A DNA stretch of 64,000 nucleotides from assembly GCF_001021165.1 (NCBI RefSeq), contig NZ_AZAY01000010.1, positions 34,359 to 98,358 on the forward strand. Reading direction: 5' to 3'. This stretch comes from Marinitoga sp. 1197. GTDB lineage: Bacteria; Thermotogota; Thermotogae; Petrotogales; Petrotogaceae. Positions 1-8,191 of the stretch are shown here, one piece after another (positions within the stretch are counted from its first letter, which is position 1; every line of letters starts with the position of its first letter). Position numbers and translations under genes: made by a program. Below the pieces are notes generated by a model. That model had not been told where the DNA came from and made no database searches. It saw only the letters and a list, made by a program, of their open reading frames with translations.

Positions 1-914
1 TATATACAGCTTTAATTAATGGTGGAGTGTTAACTTCAAGGATGATTTTGCTTAATTCATTAATTGTGGATATTACAACACATGAAAATAGAGGGAAATA
101 TTTTGGATACAATTTTGGATTATTCATGGGAAGTGGTTTAATAGGTAACTTAATAGGTGGGTCAATTGGAGAAGTCTTTGGCTTTAGTGCGGCGCTATTG
201 ATTACAGGAATTACACATTTATTTTCCAATTTTTTCTTACTACTGGTACATGAAGACAAAAAACACCATTCGGAAGTTTCTATAAAAGAAATCTTCAGTC
301 TAAAAGATTTTGATGAATTGCAGAGTCATATTGTAAAAATACATTTAATAAGAACATTTTTAATAGGGTTTGGTGCAGGATTATTTGTTAATTTTGGAAA
401 TGTCATATTCAAAGATTTGTTTAATATGCAACCAACTATTATAGGTGTGGCCCTTGCTTTTGCACAGCTTGGGGCTTCGCTGGGTTCTATATTTTCATCC
501 AAACTTTCAAAAAAGTTTGGAGCATATCAATTTACACTTTTCTTAAATATACTTGTTATACCTTTAATAATATCCTTTGCATATGTACGAGACCCATATT
601 TATTTACTGTATTGTATGCTTTGAGATTTTCGTTTATGAATATGACCAATCCCGTATCTACAACAATTATTATGAGTTATATACCTCAAAATAAGATAAC
701 AACAATAAGCAGTTTCAGAAATTTTTTAAATTTTATATCTCGTTCTCTTGCAGCTTTAATATTTGGATATATAACATCTTTTACAAATGGATATACATAT
801 CTATTTTTAATTAGTGCATTATTTTATTTTATTTCTTTAATATTATTAAAGTTTCTGTTTAAACCCATTCTGAACGATAAAATATTTATGAGCTTATATA
901 AAAAGAATATATAA
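1..914 (+). CDS. MFS transporter, C-terminal part (cut by window start)
   Basis: The reading frame is open from the first bases of the window, so the true start lies upstream and the first usable codon inside (GTG at 27) is not the real one. The protein is very hydrophobic, with about eight to nine membrane segments visible. A Gly-rich segment (GSGLIGNLIGGSIGE) and a cytoplasmic loop with ENRGKYFG resemble the signatures between helices of major facilitator superfamily exporters. This would be roughly the last 70% of a 400-residue transporter in the inner membrane; the substrate cannot be told. It ends 2 bp from the stop of the convergent HD-GYP gene. Confidence 0.75.
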   Translation, partial: YTALINGGVLTSRMILLNSLIVDITTHENRGKYFGYNFGLFMGSGLIGNLIGGSIGEVFGFSAALLITGITHLFSNFFLLLVHEDKKHHSEVSIKEIFSLKDFDELQSHIVKIHLIRTFLIGFGAGLFVNFGNVIFKDLFNMQPTIIGVALAFAQLGASLGSIFSSKLSKKFGAYQFTLFLNILVIPLIISFAYVRDPYLFTVLYALRFSFMNMTNPVSTTIIMSYIPQNKITTISSFRNFLNFISRSLAALIFGYITSFTNGYTYLFLISALFYFISLILLKFLFKPILNDKIFMSLYKKNI

Positions 915-916
915 TA

Positions 917-2263
917 CTATTTTTTCTCGTTTTTAAGAATCTCAATAAATGAAATAACAACCTTTTCATCAAATTGACTACCAGCTAATCTTTTTAATTC
1001 ATCTATTGCCTGTTCTTTTGTTAAAGGTTTTTTATATGGTCTTTCACTAATCATTGCATCAAAACTATCAACAACTGTTAAAATTCTTGATTCCAGCGGA
1101 ATATTTTCTCCTGAAAGATTATCTGGATATCCTTTTCCATCCCATCTTTCATGATGATGTCTTATTATTTTAGATATATCTTTCATATCTTCGACTTTGC
1201 GTATTAATTCTTCACCTTTTACAGGGTGAAGTTTTATTTTTTCATATTCTTCTGATGTTAATTTATTGGCTTTATTTAATATAGACTGAGGAACAAAAAT
1301 TTTACCAATATCGTGTAGAATACCAGCCCAATATATTCTCTCTATTCTTTGTTTGTCGATATTCATTTTTTCAGCAATTAATGAAGCCCATGTTGCTACC
1401 CTTTCTGAATGACCTCTGGTGTAATCATCATAATATTCCAGGGCTTTTACAAGCGTTAAAGCTATATCTTTATGGAATTTTCCTTCTTGTTTTATAAAGT
1501 TTAGCATCTTTAAAAAACCGGCAAATGTCTTACCAAAATAATTCATTATTTTTGTATGATAATTTTCAAATGTATTTATATGATCATTTTTTAAAATATC
1601 AAGTGTAATAAGGCCAAAAATCTCTTTATTAAACATTATCGGTGTAATAAGCGTTTCTTTTAAATCTCCTCCCAATTTTTTAAACTCTTTGTATTTTCGT
1701 TTTGACATCTGTTTTTTATTGCTTTCATGAATGTCTTTTATTATTGTTGAATTTTCTGGAATTATTAAATCATCTTTTTTTAATTTAAGAGCATTAATTT
1801 TTTCATAATTATAACCCTTTGCAAATACCATTTTCGCATTATTATCATCAAATAAAAAAATTGAGCCATATTTTGCCGGTTCAATTATTTCAAGTGCCAA
1901 CTCTAAAACCCTTTTTTCAAAATCCTTTTCCATTAATTTTGGAGCTGCAAAAAAAGAAGATAATTCTAATGTTTTTATTACAGAATTATTCAATTTTTCT
2001 ATTTTTTTATATGATGCCTCTAACTCTTTGTTAGTTTCTTCCAGTTCCATATTCAGTTTTTTTAATTCTTTAGTTTTATTATCATATTTTTTCTGCAATG
2101 CCTTTCTGTCTATAATAAGAATGATAATTGATGTTATAATAATAAATGCTATAATAACAAAAAACACAGCACTATGAAATACAATGCCGTTATTAGAAAT
2201 ATTATTTCCAAATATTATTACGCTTGAAACTATTAGTAAAACCCAGAGTATGAACTTTTTCAT
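917..2263 (-). CDS. HD-GYP domain protein with GAF domain (c-di-GMP phosphodiesterase candidate)
   Basis: The protein has two N-terminal membrane segments (about residues 4-20 and 33-53), a charged coiled coil (55-95), a GAF-like sensory domain (about 100-255) and a C-terminal HD-GYP domain (about 262-447). The catalytic signature is intact: a His in the TRGHSERV helix, the HD pair in LHDIGK, a later His in KLHPVKGEE, the HHHERWDGKGYP block and an Asp in VVDSFDAM. Proteins of this family hydrolyse cyclic di-GMP to pGpG or GMP, with two or three bound metals. I chose the ATG at 2263, which follows GGTGA, over the TTG one codon upstream. It could remove the c-di-GMP made by the diguanylate cyclase at 36909, although the genes are unlinked; the signal sensed is unknown. 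Confidence 0.88.
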   Translation of the reverse strand: MKKFILWVLLIVSSVIIFGNNISNNGIVFHSAVFFVIIAFIIITSIIILIIDRKALQKKYDNKTKELKKLNMELEETNKELEASYKKIEKLNNSVIKTLELSSFFAAPKLMEKDFEKRVLELALEIIEPAKYGSIFLFDDNNAKMVFAKGYNYEKINALKLKKDDLIIPENSTIIKDIHESNKKQMSKRKYKEFKKLGGDLKETLITPIMFNKEIFGLITLDILKNDHINTFENYHTKIMNYFGKTFAGFLKMLNFIKQEGKFHKDIALTLVKALEYYDDYTRGHSERVATWASLIAEKMNIDKQRIERIYWAGILHDIGKIFVPQSILNKANKLTSEEYEKIKLHPVKGEELIRKVEDMKDISKIIRHHHERWDGKGYPDNLSGENIPLESRILTVVDSFDAMISERPYKKPLTKEQAIDELKRLAGSQFDEKVVISFIEILKNEKK

Positions 2264-2289
2264 CAATTCACCAGCCTTTATAAAACTTT

Positions 2290-2314
2290 ATAAAAAAGGG
2301 GAGAAAATCCCCTT
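2290..2314 (-). terminator. Rho-independent terminator of the small peptide gene
   Basis: Read on the minus strand, a 6-bp stem AAGGGG/CCCCTT with a 7-nt loop is followed by a run of six T. The stem begins at the stop codon of the small secreted peptide gene, so that gene is a single-gene transcript separated from the downstream HD-GYP gene. Confidence 0.8.
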
Positions 2315-2468
2315 ATTGATTGATAATGCTATTTAGTGCAAAAGATGTTGAACTTTGGGTAATATCTGTAGAATCTGATGTATCCAGCGGACCCGCAAAA
2401 GTAATGGAAGAGAATAATATAATAAACAAAAATGTCAAAATAACGATTATTTTTGTAATTTTTTTCAT
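2313..2468 (-). CDS. Small secreted peptide (51 aa), putative signalling pre-peptide
   Basis: The start is the ATG at 2468, preceded by AAGGAGTG at good spacing; an upstream in-frame ATG lacks such a site. The 51-residue product has a textbook signal peptide: MKK, then a 20-residue hydrophobic core ending SITFA, with cleavage predicted before GPLD. That leaves a mature peptide of about 26 residues rich in Ser, Thr and Asp, ending in SIINQ. It has its own consensus promoter and its own terminator, which argues that it is expressed despite its size. It is transcribed divergently from the large HTH/helical regulator at 2673, an arrangement reminiscent of peptide pheromone/receptor pairs of Gram-positive bacteria. 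I do not recognise a named family; the signalling role is inference. Confidence 0.7.
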   Translation of the reverse strand: MKKITKIIVILTFLFIILFSSITFAGPLDTSDSTDITQSSTSFALNSIINQ

Positions 2469-2502
2469 AGTTTCACACTCCTTATTTTTTATTTTCAACT
2501 AT

Positions 2503-2530
2503 ATTATACACTATATCATATGACTGTCAA
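2503..2530 (-). promoter_or_regulatory. Consensus sigma-A promoter of the small peptide gene
   Basis: On the minus strand TTGACA (2525-2530) and TATAAT (2503-2508) are separated by 16 bp. Both hexamers match the consensus fully. Transcription would start about 30 nt before the start codon at 2468. Confidence 0.85.
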
Positions 2531-2672
2531 ATTATGCTATATTCAGAAGTTTGATTATTACCCGATTTACATATAAAAAATATATGCTATATTGTAACAT
2601 TAATATTTTTGGTATTATAACTTCCCATATGTTATTAAATATTATATAATAGTAAAAAAGTGAGGTTAAACG

Positions 2673-4244
2673 GTGAGCAGAAAAAATCAGGAGATTTTTA
2701 ATATTTTATCAAATTATGGTTCATTTGCAAAACCATTTCTAAACTTTATGATAATAAAAACAAAACACGATGGATGGAAACATCTATTTAAAAGTATAGA
2801 ATATCGATGGGAAGATGAAAAAAACAAAGCATTAGAAGAAATCGAAAAGGGGTTAAAGCATAAAAATTCGAAAACATTGTACTATATATTACTGGCAAAA
2901 AAATTATCTTATCTTTTTTTAATACGTGATTATACAGAGTCCAGAAAATTATATTTATTTTTAAAGGAGAATTATTCAAAAATCCCCAAAAAAGCAAGAA
3001 AAATCGTTTCATCTGTCTTAGTTAATGCTGAAAATATAATGAATTGGAATATCAAAACCAGATTATGGAGCAAAACGTATGAAGCAGATCCTCCAACTAA
3101 GTTATATATAAATCTTGGAATGGCCTTAAAAAATATAAAAGAAAAAAATTTTAAAAATGCATGGGAAAATTTTAAATCATCTTATTATATATCTATAAAT
3201 ATTCCACATCGAGTTGGGATTATTAGTTCTTTAAACAACTGGTCATGGTATTTAAAAGATTTTGATTTAAAAAAATCAATGGCACTTTCAAAAGAATTGA
3301 TGTATTATGCAGGATATTATTTTGAAGATAATGAAAAAAGGTTTGATATTTTCGACACATTTTTTGAAATAAATAAAGAAAATATAGATACATTGTATTT
3401 ATATTCAAACATAATTAGTTTCTATTGGAATAGATTACCAGAAAAGGGAAAAAGAAATTCGAAAGAGAATTATGTAAATATGTTTAATTATTTAAATAAA
3501 TTTGTTATAGAGGATAGATCCATTTATAAAAATACCGAAAATTTAAGAGCATATTTAAAAAAATATGTGTCAAATATTTCTGAAGTCTCTAAAAAAACAG
3601 GAATTTCAAGAAAAAGTTTATCATTGATATTAAAAGGAAAGGTTAAAGAAATAAAAGGAGATACTATTAAAAAACTAATTTCAGGATTAAACATTATTCC
3701 TGATATATATTCGCCCAAAGCTATTATAAACGAATACGGCAAATTATATATAGAAGGATTATATAGAGAAAGTTTCAGCAAATTAAAATCAATGCCACCT
3801 GAACAACAAAAAAGACTATTTTTTATTACATATATTTCATGTGTAAAAAAATTTGATTTTAATAATAAAGAAAATATATTTTTCGAAAACGACTTTCATA
3901 AAAAATGGTTTATAATAGAAATGTTATACGGTAATGAATATATAAATTCAAGGAAAATTTTGGCAAAGCATTTTTTTGAAAGGATGAAAAAATCACGTTT
4001 TGAAGAATTTGTATCCAAATACTTTAAATTAAGTAAAAAGGAAAAAGAAATTCTTGATGTGTTTATTAGAAACTATTCAAGATACGATATTAAATGGAAT
4101 GTCAGAATAGAATTGCCGGAATTTTTGAATAAATTTGCAGACAAATATTCTTTAAAAAAAATGCCATTATCATTAGCTTATTGGTATTATGAAAATGGTG
4201 CAGATAGAAGAAAATTAGTAAATATCTTAGATTTTTTTGACTAA
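2673..4244 (+). CDS. Large helical (TPR-like) protein with central helix-turn-helix, putative regulator
   Basis: The product has 523 residues and begins at a GTG preceded by GTGAGG. It is almost wholly helical, Lys-rich and lacks signal or membrane segments, so it is cytoplasmic. Residues about 290-345 contain a Cro/XRE-like helix-turn-helix (ISEVSKKTGISRKSLSLIL, then KGDTIKKLISGL), flanked on both sides by long helical-repeat regions like TPR solenoids. Peptide-sensing RRNPP regulators (PlcR, Rgg, NprR) join the same two parts, but with the HTH at the N-terminus; here it is in the middle. It lies 205 bp from the divergent secreted-peptide gene. The combination suggests a peptide-responsive transcription factor, but I recognise no exact family and the function is inference. 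Confidence 0.7.
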   Translation: MSRKNQEIFNILSNYGSFAKPFLNFMIIKTKHDGWKHLFKSIEYRWEDEKNKALEEIEKGLKHKNSKTLYYILLAKKLSYLFLIRDYTESRKLYLFLKENYSKIPKKARKIVSSVLVNAENIMNWNIKTRLWSKTYEADPPTKLYINLGMALKNIKEKNFKNAWENFKSSYYISINIPHRVGIISSLNNWSWYLKDFDLKKSMALSKELMYYAGYYFEDNEKRFDIFDTFFEINKENIDTLYLYSNIISFYWNRLPEKGKRNSKENYVNMFNYLNKFVIEDRSIYKNTENLRAYLKKYVSNISEVSKKTGISRKSLSLILKGKVKEIKGDTIKKLISGLNIIPDIYSPKAIINEYGKLYIEGLYRESFSKLKSMPPEQQKRLFFITYISCVKKFDFNNKENIFFENDFHKKWFIIEMLYGNEYINSRKILAKHFFERMKKSRFEEFVSKYFKLSKKEKEILDVFIRNYSRYDIKWNVRIELPEFLNKFADKYSLKKMPLSLAYWYYENGADRRKLVNILDFFD

Positions 4245-4333
4245 TACTATTTAGATTTCAATTGATGTTTAACAGACATTATGAATCTACTGGAAAATAG
4301 AAAAATGAAAATTCATTATAGAAAAATGTATTC

Positions 4334-4552
4334 TCAATTTATAGTTTGTCTAAAAAGTCTAAAATGAAATGAAGGCTCGAAGATTGCCCTTAAAATTATG
4401 AATGTAAGCCGTCAAAAAAACAGGATGTTTTTTTGAGTGAAGCTTTTTCATGGATGAAAAATCTGAGCGACGGCTGAGAATGAATAATTTTAAGGATAAG
4501 CAATCGAGCTGCCTGAATGAATTTGACTTTTTAGACATCTTATCAATTTATA
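4334..4552 (+). repeat. Palindromic multi-hairpin repeat, copy A, with 10-bp flanking direct repeats
   Basis: The core runs from 4348 (GTCTAAAAAGTC) to 4536 (GACTTTTTAGAC). The two 65-70 bp arms are imperfectly complementary over their whole length, meeting at GCCGTC/GACGGC. Between the arms sit two short hairpins, AAAAAAACAGGATGTTTTTTT-like (4414-4434, core CAGGATG) and one around CATGGATG (4444-4461). The direct repeat TCAATTTATA stands on both sides (4334-4343 and 4543-4552), as expected of a target-site duplication. The element ends 20 bp before the start of manA. It fills the 327-bp gap between the regulator and manA; the rest (4245-4333) shows nothing clear. Confidence 0.85.
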
Positions 4553-4571
4553 ATAAAAGTGAGGTGTGAAA

Positions 4572-5378
4572 ATGGATGAAGTTTTGATATCAAAACCCCT
4601 ATTTATAGAAAAAATATGGGGAAACAGAAGATTAAATGACCTTTTCAACAAAAAAAATATGGGTAAAATAGGGGAAGTGTGGTTATTTTCAGGTGTTGAA
4701 AATTATGAAACATCGCTTATAGGTATTGATAGCGGTAAAAATTATGGAACGCCATCAAAATTGATAAAAGAATTGACAGGACTTGATTTTGAAAGATTTC
4801 CTTTACTTTTAAAATTAATATCTGCAACACAATGGCTTTCTATTCAAGTTCATCCTGATGACAAATTTGCAAAAGAAATAGAGAATGAACCATGGGGAAA
4901 AACAGAAGCATGGTATTTCTTAAACGAAAAAAATGAAGTTTTCATTTCTAATGATATTGAAGAAAATAAAAAAGCTATATTAGAACAAAATTGGGATGGA
5001 ATATTCAAACCAAAGATTTTAAATAAAAATGATTTGTTATTTATACCAGCCGGAGTTGTTCACACCCTTGGACCTAATTCTATGATGTTGGAAATACAAC
5101 AAACATCGAATTTAACATATAGATTATATGATTGGGGACGCCCCAGAGAGATTCATATTGAAAAAGGATTGCGCGTATTAAAAGATAGTCCTTATATTAT
5201 TGCAAACAATTTTAACGAATTTAAAACACAGTATTTTAATATAAAAAGAATAAAAAATAAAAATGCCAAAATAAAAGGATTTGGTGTATATGTATCTTTA
5301 AATGGCTTTAAAACTGTGGTTATTCCATATAATGTTGAATATAAAACTGATGAAGAGGGATTATTATTTTTTCTTTAA
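4572..5378 (+). CDS. manA: Mannose-6-phosphate isomerase, class I (short form)
   Basis: The enzyme interconverts mannose 6-phosphate and fructose 6-phosphate in the cytoplasm, linking glycolysis to GDP-mannose and mannose-containing solutes. The cupin signatures are present: GEVWLFSG, then QVHPDDKFAKE and KTEAWY supplying zinc ligands, and the IPAGVVHTLG motif with the last His ligand, followed by EIQQTSNLTYRLYDWGR. At 268 residues it is a short bacterial form without the extra C-terminal domain of larger enzymes. The ATG at 4572 follows GAGGTG with normal spacing; the GTG at 4566 overlaps that site and is rejected. It is a single gene between the repeat element and a terminator. Confidence 0.92.
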   Translation: MDEVLISKPLFIEKIWGNRRLNDLFNKKNMGKIGEVWLFSGVENYETSLIGIDSGKNYGTPSKLIKELTGLDFERFPLLLKLISATQWLSIQVHPDDKFAKEIENEPWGKTEAWYFLNEKNEVFISNDIEENKKAILEQNWDGIFKPKILNKNDLLFIPAGVVHTLGPNSMMLEIQQTSNLTYRLYDWGRPREIHIEKGLRVLKDSPYIIANNFNEFKTQYFNIKRIKNKNAKIKGFGVYVSLNGFKTVVIPYNVEYKTDEEGLLFFL

Positions 5379-5415
5379 ATTTAAAAAATATTGACTACCT
5401 GCGATTAGATATAAA

Positions 5416-5443
5416 GTAAGGCGGTAAAGCCTTGCTTTTTTTA
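5416..5443 (+). terminator. Terminator after manA
   Basis: The stem AAGGC/GCCTT with loop GGTAAA is followed by C and seven T. It lies 38 bp after the manA stop and before the promoter of the decarboxylase beta gene. Confidence 0.7.
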
Positions 5444-5475
5444 CTTTACTTTAATATAATTAGTTAAAATGTTGC

Positions 5476-5504
5476 TTGAATTATTTTTAAGAAAGTTTTA
5501 TAAT
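5476..5504 (+). promoter_or_regulatory. Promoter of the decarboxylase-beta/ferredoxin/korA operon
   Basis: TTGAAT (5476-5481), a 17-bp spacer and TATAAT (5499-5504) lie 33 bp before the start codon of the gene at 5537. Confidence 0.7.
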
Positions 5505-5536
5505 TACTGTGAAATAACTTGCAAGGAGGATAAAAT

Positions 5537-6676
5537 ATGGATTTTTCAAATTTTTTGGCTTTTTTTACAAATAGCGGATTTGCATACTTTACATGGCAAC
5601 ATATTCTTATGCTTTTTATAGGTTCTATCTTGATTTATATAGCAATAGTAAAACACGCTGAACCTTTACTTTTAATTCCAATAGGATTTGGAATAATACT
5701 TGCAAATATACCACCGGAAGTTACGGGTTTATTAAACCCTCCAACCTCGAATCAGGTAGGTGGATTATTGTGGTATATTCAACGTGGAATGTTTTTGGGT
5801 ATATATCCTCCGTTAATATTTTTAGGGATAGGTGCATTGACTGATTTTTCATATTTAATAGCCGATCCGAGATTAATCTTTTTAGGTGCAGCAGCCCAGG
5901 TAGGTATTTTTGGCACATTTGTTGTAGCTAATTTAATAGGATTTAATATAAAAAGCGCAGCATCGATAGCTATTATTGGTGGTGCAGATGGTCCGACATC
6001 AATTTATCTGGCATCAAGATTTTCTCCTGAATTATTGGCAGTTATAGCAATAGCTGCTTACTCGTATATAGCGTTAATTCCTATTTTACAACCTCCAGTT
6101 TCTAAATTGCTAACCTCAAAAGATGAAAGAAAGATAAGAATGAAAAAAATGAGACATGTTAGCAGAAAAGAAAAAATAATATTTCCTATAGCAACAACCA
6201 TAGTTGTAGCATTGCTCGTTCCAAAAGCTTTATCATTAGTTGGGTTATTAATGCTTGGAAATTTATTAAAAGAATCAGGTGTAACAAAAAGATTGGCAGA
6301 AGCAGCATCGAGATTTATCCTTGATTCAGTAACTATTTTATTAATGCTGTCAGTTGGTAGCACTGCAAGGGCAGATTTGTTCTTAAAACCTACAAGTTTA
6401 AAGATTTTCTTATTAGGAGCTGTTGCGTTTATTATTGCAATGACATCAGGGATTTTATTCGCAAAATTAATGAATCTATTTTCAAAAAATAAAATAAATC
6501 CTTTAATTGGTGCAGCTGGTGTATCTGCTGTTCCTGATTCAGCAAGGGTTGCACAAACAGTTGCTCAAAGCGAGGACCCAAGCAACTTTATATTAATGCA
6601 TGCTATGGGGCCAAATGTGGCGGGAGTTATTGGTTCTGCTGTTGCAGCTGGTGTATTTCTATCAATACTTTCATAA
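5537..6676 (+). CDS. Na+-translocating decarboxylase beta subunit (OadB/MmdB/GcdB family)
   Basis: This 379-residue polytopic membrane protein carries the family hallmark IIGGADGPTSIYLASRF with the Asp needed for Na+ transport, and the second conserved region near VSAVPDSARVAQ. In the known complexes the beta subunit couples decarboxylation of a biotin-bound carboxyl group to outward Na+ pumping. Start: ATG after AAGGAGG. No biotin protein, carboxyltransferase or gamma subunit lies beside it; instead it is followed within 16 bp by a ferredoxin and an oxoacid oxidoreductase subunit. Which substrate (oxaloacetate, methylmalonyl-CoA or glutaconyl-CoA) is served cannot be told from this subunit alone. 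Confidence 0.9.
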   Translation: MDFSNFLAFFTNSGFAYFTWQHILMLFIGSILIYIAIVKHAEPLLLIPIGFGIILANIPPEVTGLLNPPTSNQVGGLLWYIQRGMFLGIYPPLIFLGIGALTDFSYLIADPRLIFLGAAAQVGIFGTFVVANLIGFNIKSAASIAIIGGADGPTSIYLASRFSPELLAVIAIAAYSYIALIPILQPPVSKLLTSKDERKIRMKKMRHVSRKEKIIFPIATTIVVALLVPKALSLVGLLMLGNLLKESGVTKRLAEAASRFILDSVTILLMLSVGSTARADLFLKPTSLKIFLLGAVAFIIAMTSGILFAKLMNLFSKNKINPLIGAAGVSAVPDSARVAQTVAQSEDPSNFILMHAMGPNVAGVIGSAVAAGVFLSILS

Positions 6677-6691
6677 TGAGGTGGCGAATAT

Positions 6692-6916
6692 ATGGCTAAA
6701 AAAAGTTACAAAATAGAGATTAATTACTATTTCTGTAAAAACTGTGGTATATGTTACTCAGTATGTCCAACAAAAGCTTTAGATTCTGCTGAATTAGGTA
6801 AACCTATAGTTTCTGATGCAGAAAAGTGTATAGGATGTTTAATGTGTGAAAGATTATGTCCCGACATTGCAATAAACGTGGTTGAAAATGTAAAGGTGGT
6901 TGAGAACAATGGGTAA
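6692..6916 (+). CDS. 2x[4Fe-4S] ferredoxin, KorD-like delta subunit
   Basis: This 74-residue protein has two CxxCxxCxxxCP cluster motifs (CKNCGICYSVCP and CIGCLMCERLCP), typical of a bacterial-type ferredoxin with two cubane clusters. Its place directly before korA, with overlapping ends, fits the delta subunit of 2-oxoacid:ferredoxin oxidoreductases, which passes electrons from the catalytic core to soluble ferredoxin. Start ATG follows a GAGGTGG site. It is co-transcribed with the decarboxylase beta gene upstream. Confidence 0.88.
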   Translation: MAKKSYKIEINYYFCKNCGICYSVCPTKALDSAELGKPIVSDAEKCIGCLMCERLCPDIAINVVENVKVVENNG

Positions 6917-8069
6917 AATTGTTTTTATGCAGGGAAATGAAGCAGTTGCAAAAGCTGCGATTAAAGCTGGTTGTAGATTTTTTGCTGGGTATCCAATAAC
7001 CCCATCAACTGAAGTAGCAGAAACTATGGCAAGAGAGTTGCCAAAAGTTGGCGGAAGATTCATTCAGATGGAAGATGAAATTGCAAGTGCTGCGGCAATA
7101 ATAGGTGCGTCATTAGCAGGTATAAAATCCATGACTGCTACCAGTGGCCCAGGATTTAGTTTAATGCAAGAAGCACTTGGTTATGCAACAATGACAGAAA
7201 CTCCATGTGTATTTGTTGATGTAATGAGAGGTGGACCAAGTACAGGATTGCCCACGAAGCCTTCACAAAGTGATATTATGCAAATAAGATGGGGGCGTCA
7301 TGGAGATCAGCAAATAATAGCATTATATCCTTCAACAGTAGAAGAGGCATATAAGTATACAATAAAAGCGTTTAATTATGCAGAAACATATAGAACTCCA
7401 GTTGTTTTGGTTATGGATGAAACATTAGGGCATATGAGAGAAAGTTTTTATTTAAGCGATGAAGATGAAAATCCAGAAATTATCCAGAGGCTTTCAGAAT
7501 CTGAGATTGAAGAAGAAGATTTATTCCATCCATTTGGGTTTCAGGACGAAAATTATCCTGTAAATCCTTTGATTGAGATGGGTAAAGCAAGATTTCATGT
7601 ATCAGGTCTGGTACATGATGAAACAGGATTCCCTGTTGGTTCAAGCCATATTGCGGATAAAGTTATTAAACATCTTGATTCAAAAATAAGGTTGTATGCA
7701 GAAGAAATTGCTATATATGATGAATATATGACAGATGATGCTGAGATAATAGTAGTAGCTTACGGTACTGTAGCAAGAAGTGCTATGAAAGCTGTAAAAA
7801 TGGCAAGAGAAGATAGAATTCCAGTTGGTTTATTTAAACCAATTTCCATATGGCCATTTCCTGTTTCAAAAATGAAAAATATTTTGAAAAAGTCGCAGGC
7901 TATAATTATTGCTGAAATGAATTTAGGTCAAATGGCTTTAGAGATTTCAAGAATCAATAAGTTTGGGAAGCATCTGGAATTAGTTAATAAAGTTGATGGG
8001 GATTTAATAAGCCCAAGAGAAATATTAAATTCAATAACAAATGTTTGGCGAAGAATAATAGAATTTTAA
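6909..8069 (+). CDS. korA: 2-oxoacid:ferredoxin oxidoreductase, alpha subunit (KorA type)
   Basis: The 386-residue protein carries the pyruvate/2-oxoglutarate ferredoxin oxidoreductase alpha domain: an N-terminal GNEAVAKAAIKAGCRFFAGY-type start, YPITPSTEVAE, QMEDEIASAAAIIGAS, and TSGPGFSLMQE, followed by a C-terminal transketolase-like domain III (MTDDAEIIVVAYGT). Such enzymes oxidise a 2-oxoacid with CoA and reduce ferredoxin. ATG at 6909 overlaps the ferredoxin stop and follows GGTGG; the TTG at 6900 is less likely. The beta subunit (thiamine diphosphate binding) and gamma subunit are missing: a terminator follows at once. The partner genes must lie elsewhere if the enzyme is active. Confidence 0.88.
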   Translation: MGKIVFMQGNEAVAKAAIKAGCRFFAGYPITPSTEVAETMARELPKVGGRFIQMEDEIASAAAIIGASLAGIKSMTATSGPGFSLMQEALGYATMTETPCVFVDVMRGGPSTGLPTKPSQSDIMQIRWGRHGDQQIIALYPSTVEEAYKYTIKAFNYAETYRTPVVLVMDETLGHMRESFYLSDEDENPEIIQRLSESEIEEEDLFHPFGFQDENYPVNPLIEMGKARFHVSGLVHDETGFPVGSSHIADKVIKHLDSKIRLYAEEIAIYDEYMTDDAEIIVVAYGTVARSAMKAVKMAREDRIPVGLFKPISIWPFPVSKMKNILKKSQAIIIAEMNLGQMALEISRINKFGKHLELVNKVDGDLISPREILNSITNVWRRIIEF

Positions 8070-8095
8070 AAAATCCTGCGTCCGCAGGATTTTTT
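8068..8095 (+). terminator. Terminator after korA
   Basis: A strong hairpin, AAAATCCTGCG/CGCAGGATTTT with a 2-3 nt loop and T run, starts at the korA stop codon and ends the operon there. Confidence 0.9.
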
Positions 8096-8104
8096 AAAAT
8101 AAGA

Positions 8105-8139
8105 ACAATCATTTTCAAGCGAAGCTTGAAAATGATTGT
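8105..8139. promoter_or_regulatory. Perfect 16-bp inverted repeat overlapping the spoVS promoter
   Basis: ACAATCATTTTCAAGC and its exact complement are separated by GAA only. The right arm contains the TTGAAA hexamer of the promoter at 8126-8154. It could be a second terminator stem, an operator for a dimeric regulator, or both. Confidence 0.7.
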
Positions 8140-8154
8140 GTTTTATGGTAAAAT
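8126..8154 (+). promoter_or_regulatory. Promoter of spoVS
   Basis: TTGAAA (8126-8131) and TAAAAT (8149-8154) are 17 bp apart, 38 bp before the spoVS start. The -35 box lies inside the right arm of the inverted repeat. Confidence 0.65.
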
Positions 8155-8191
8155 TAAACTTAGAAAACAAATAAAGGGGGCTGAACTATCC

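Noticed and set aside
1819..2034. Plus-strand open frame inside the HD-GYP gene
   Set aside because: Antisense to a clear domain protein, without ribosome binding site or known similarity.
2320..2523. Plus-strand open frame of 67 codons over the peptide gene
   Set aside because: No ribosome binding site; it covers the minus-strand peptide gene and its promoter, both of which are better supported.
4334..4552. CRISPR array or rho-independent terminator cluster as explanation of the palindromic repeats
   Set aside because: There are no regularly spaced repeats with unique spacers and no cas genes; the arms are far longer than terminator stems and lack T runs, and flanking direct repeats indicate insertion.
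8045..8191. N-terminal extension of SpoVS
   Set aside because: It would read through the korA terminator, the inverted repeat and the promoter; the family starts at the ATG at 8192.
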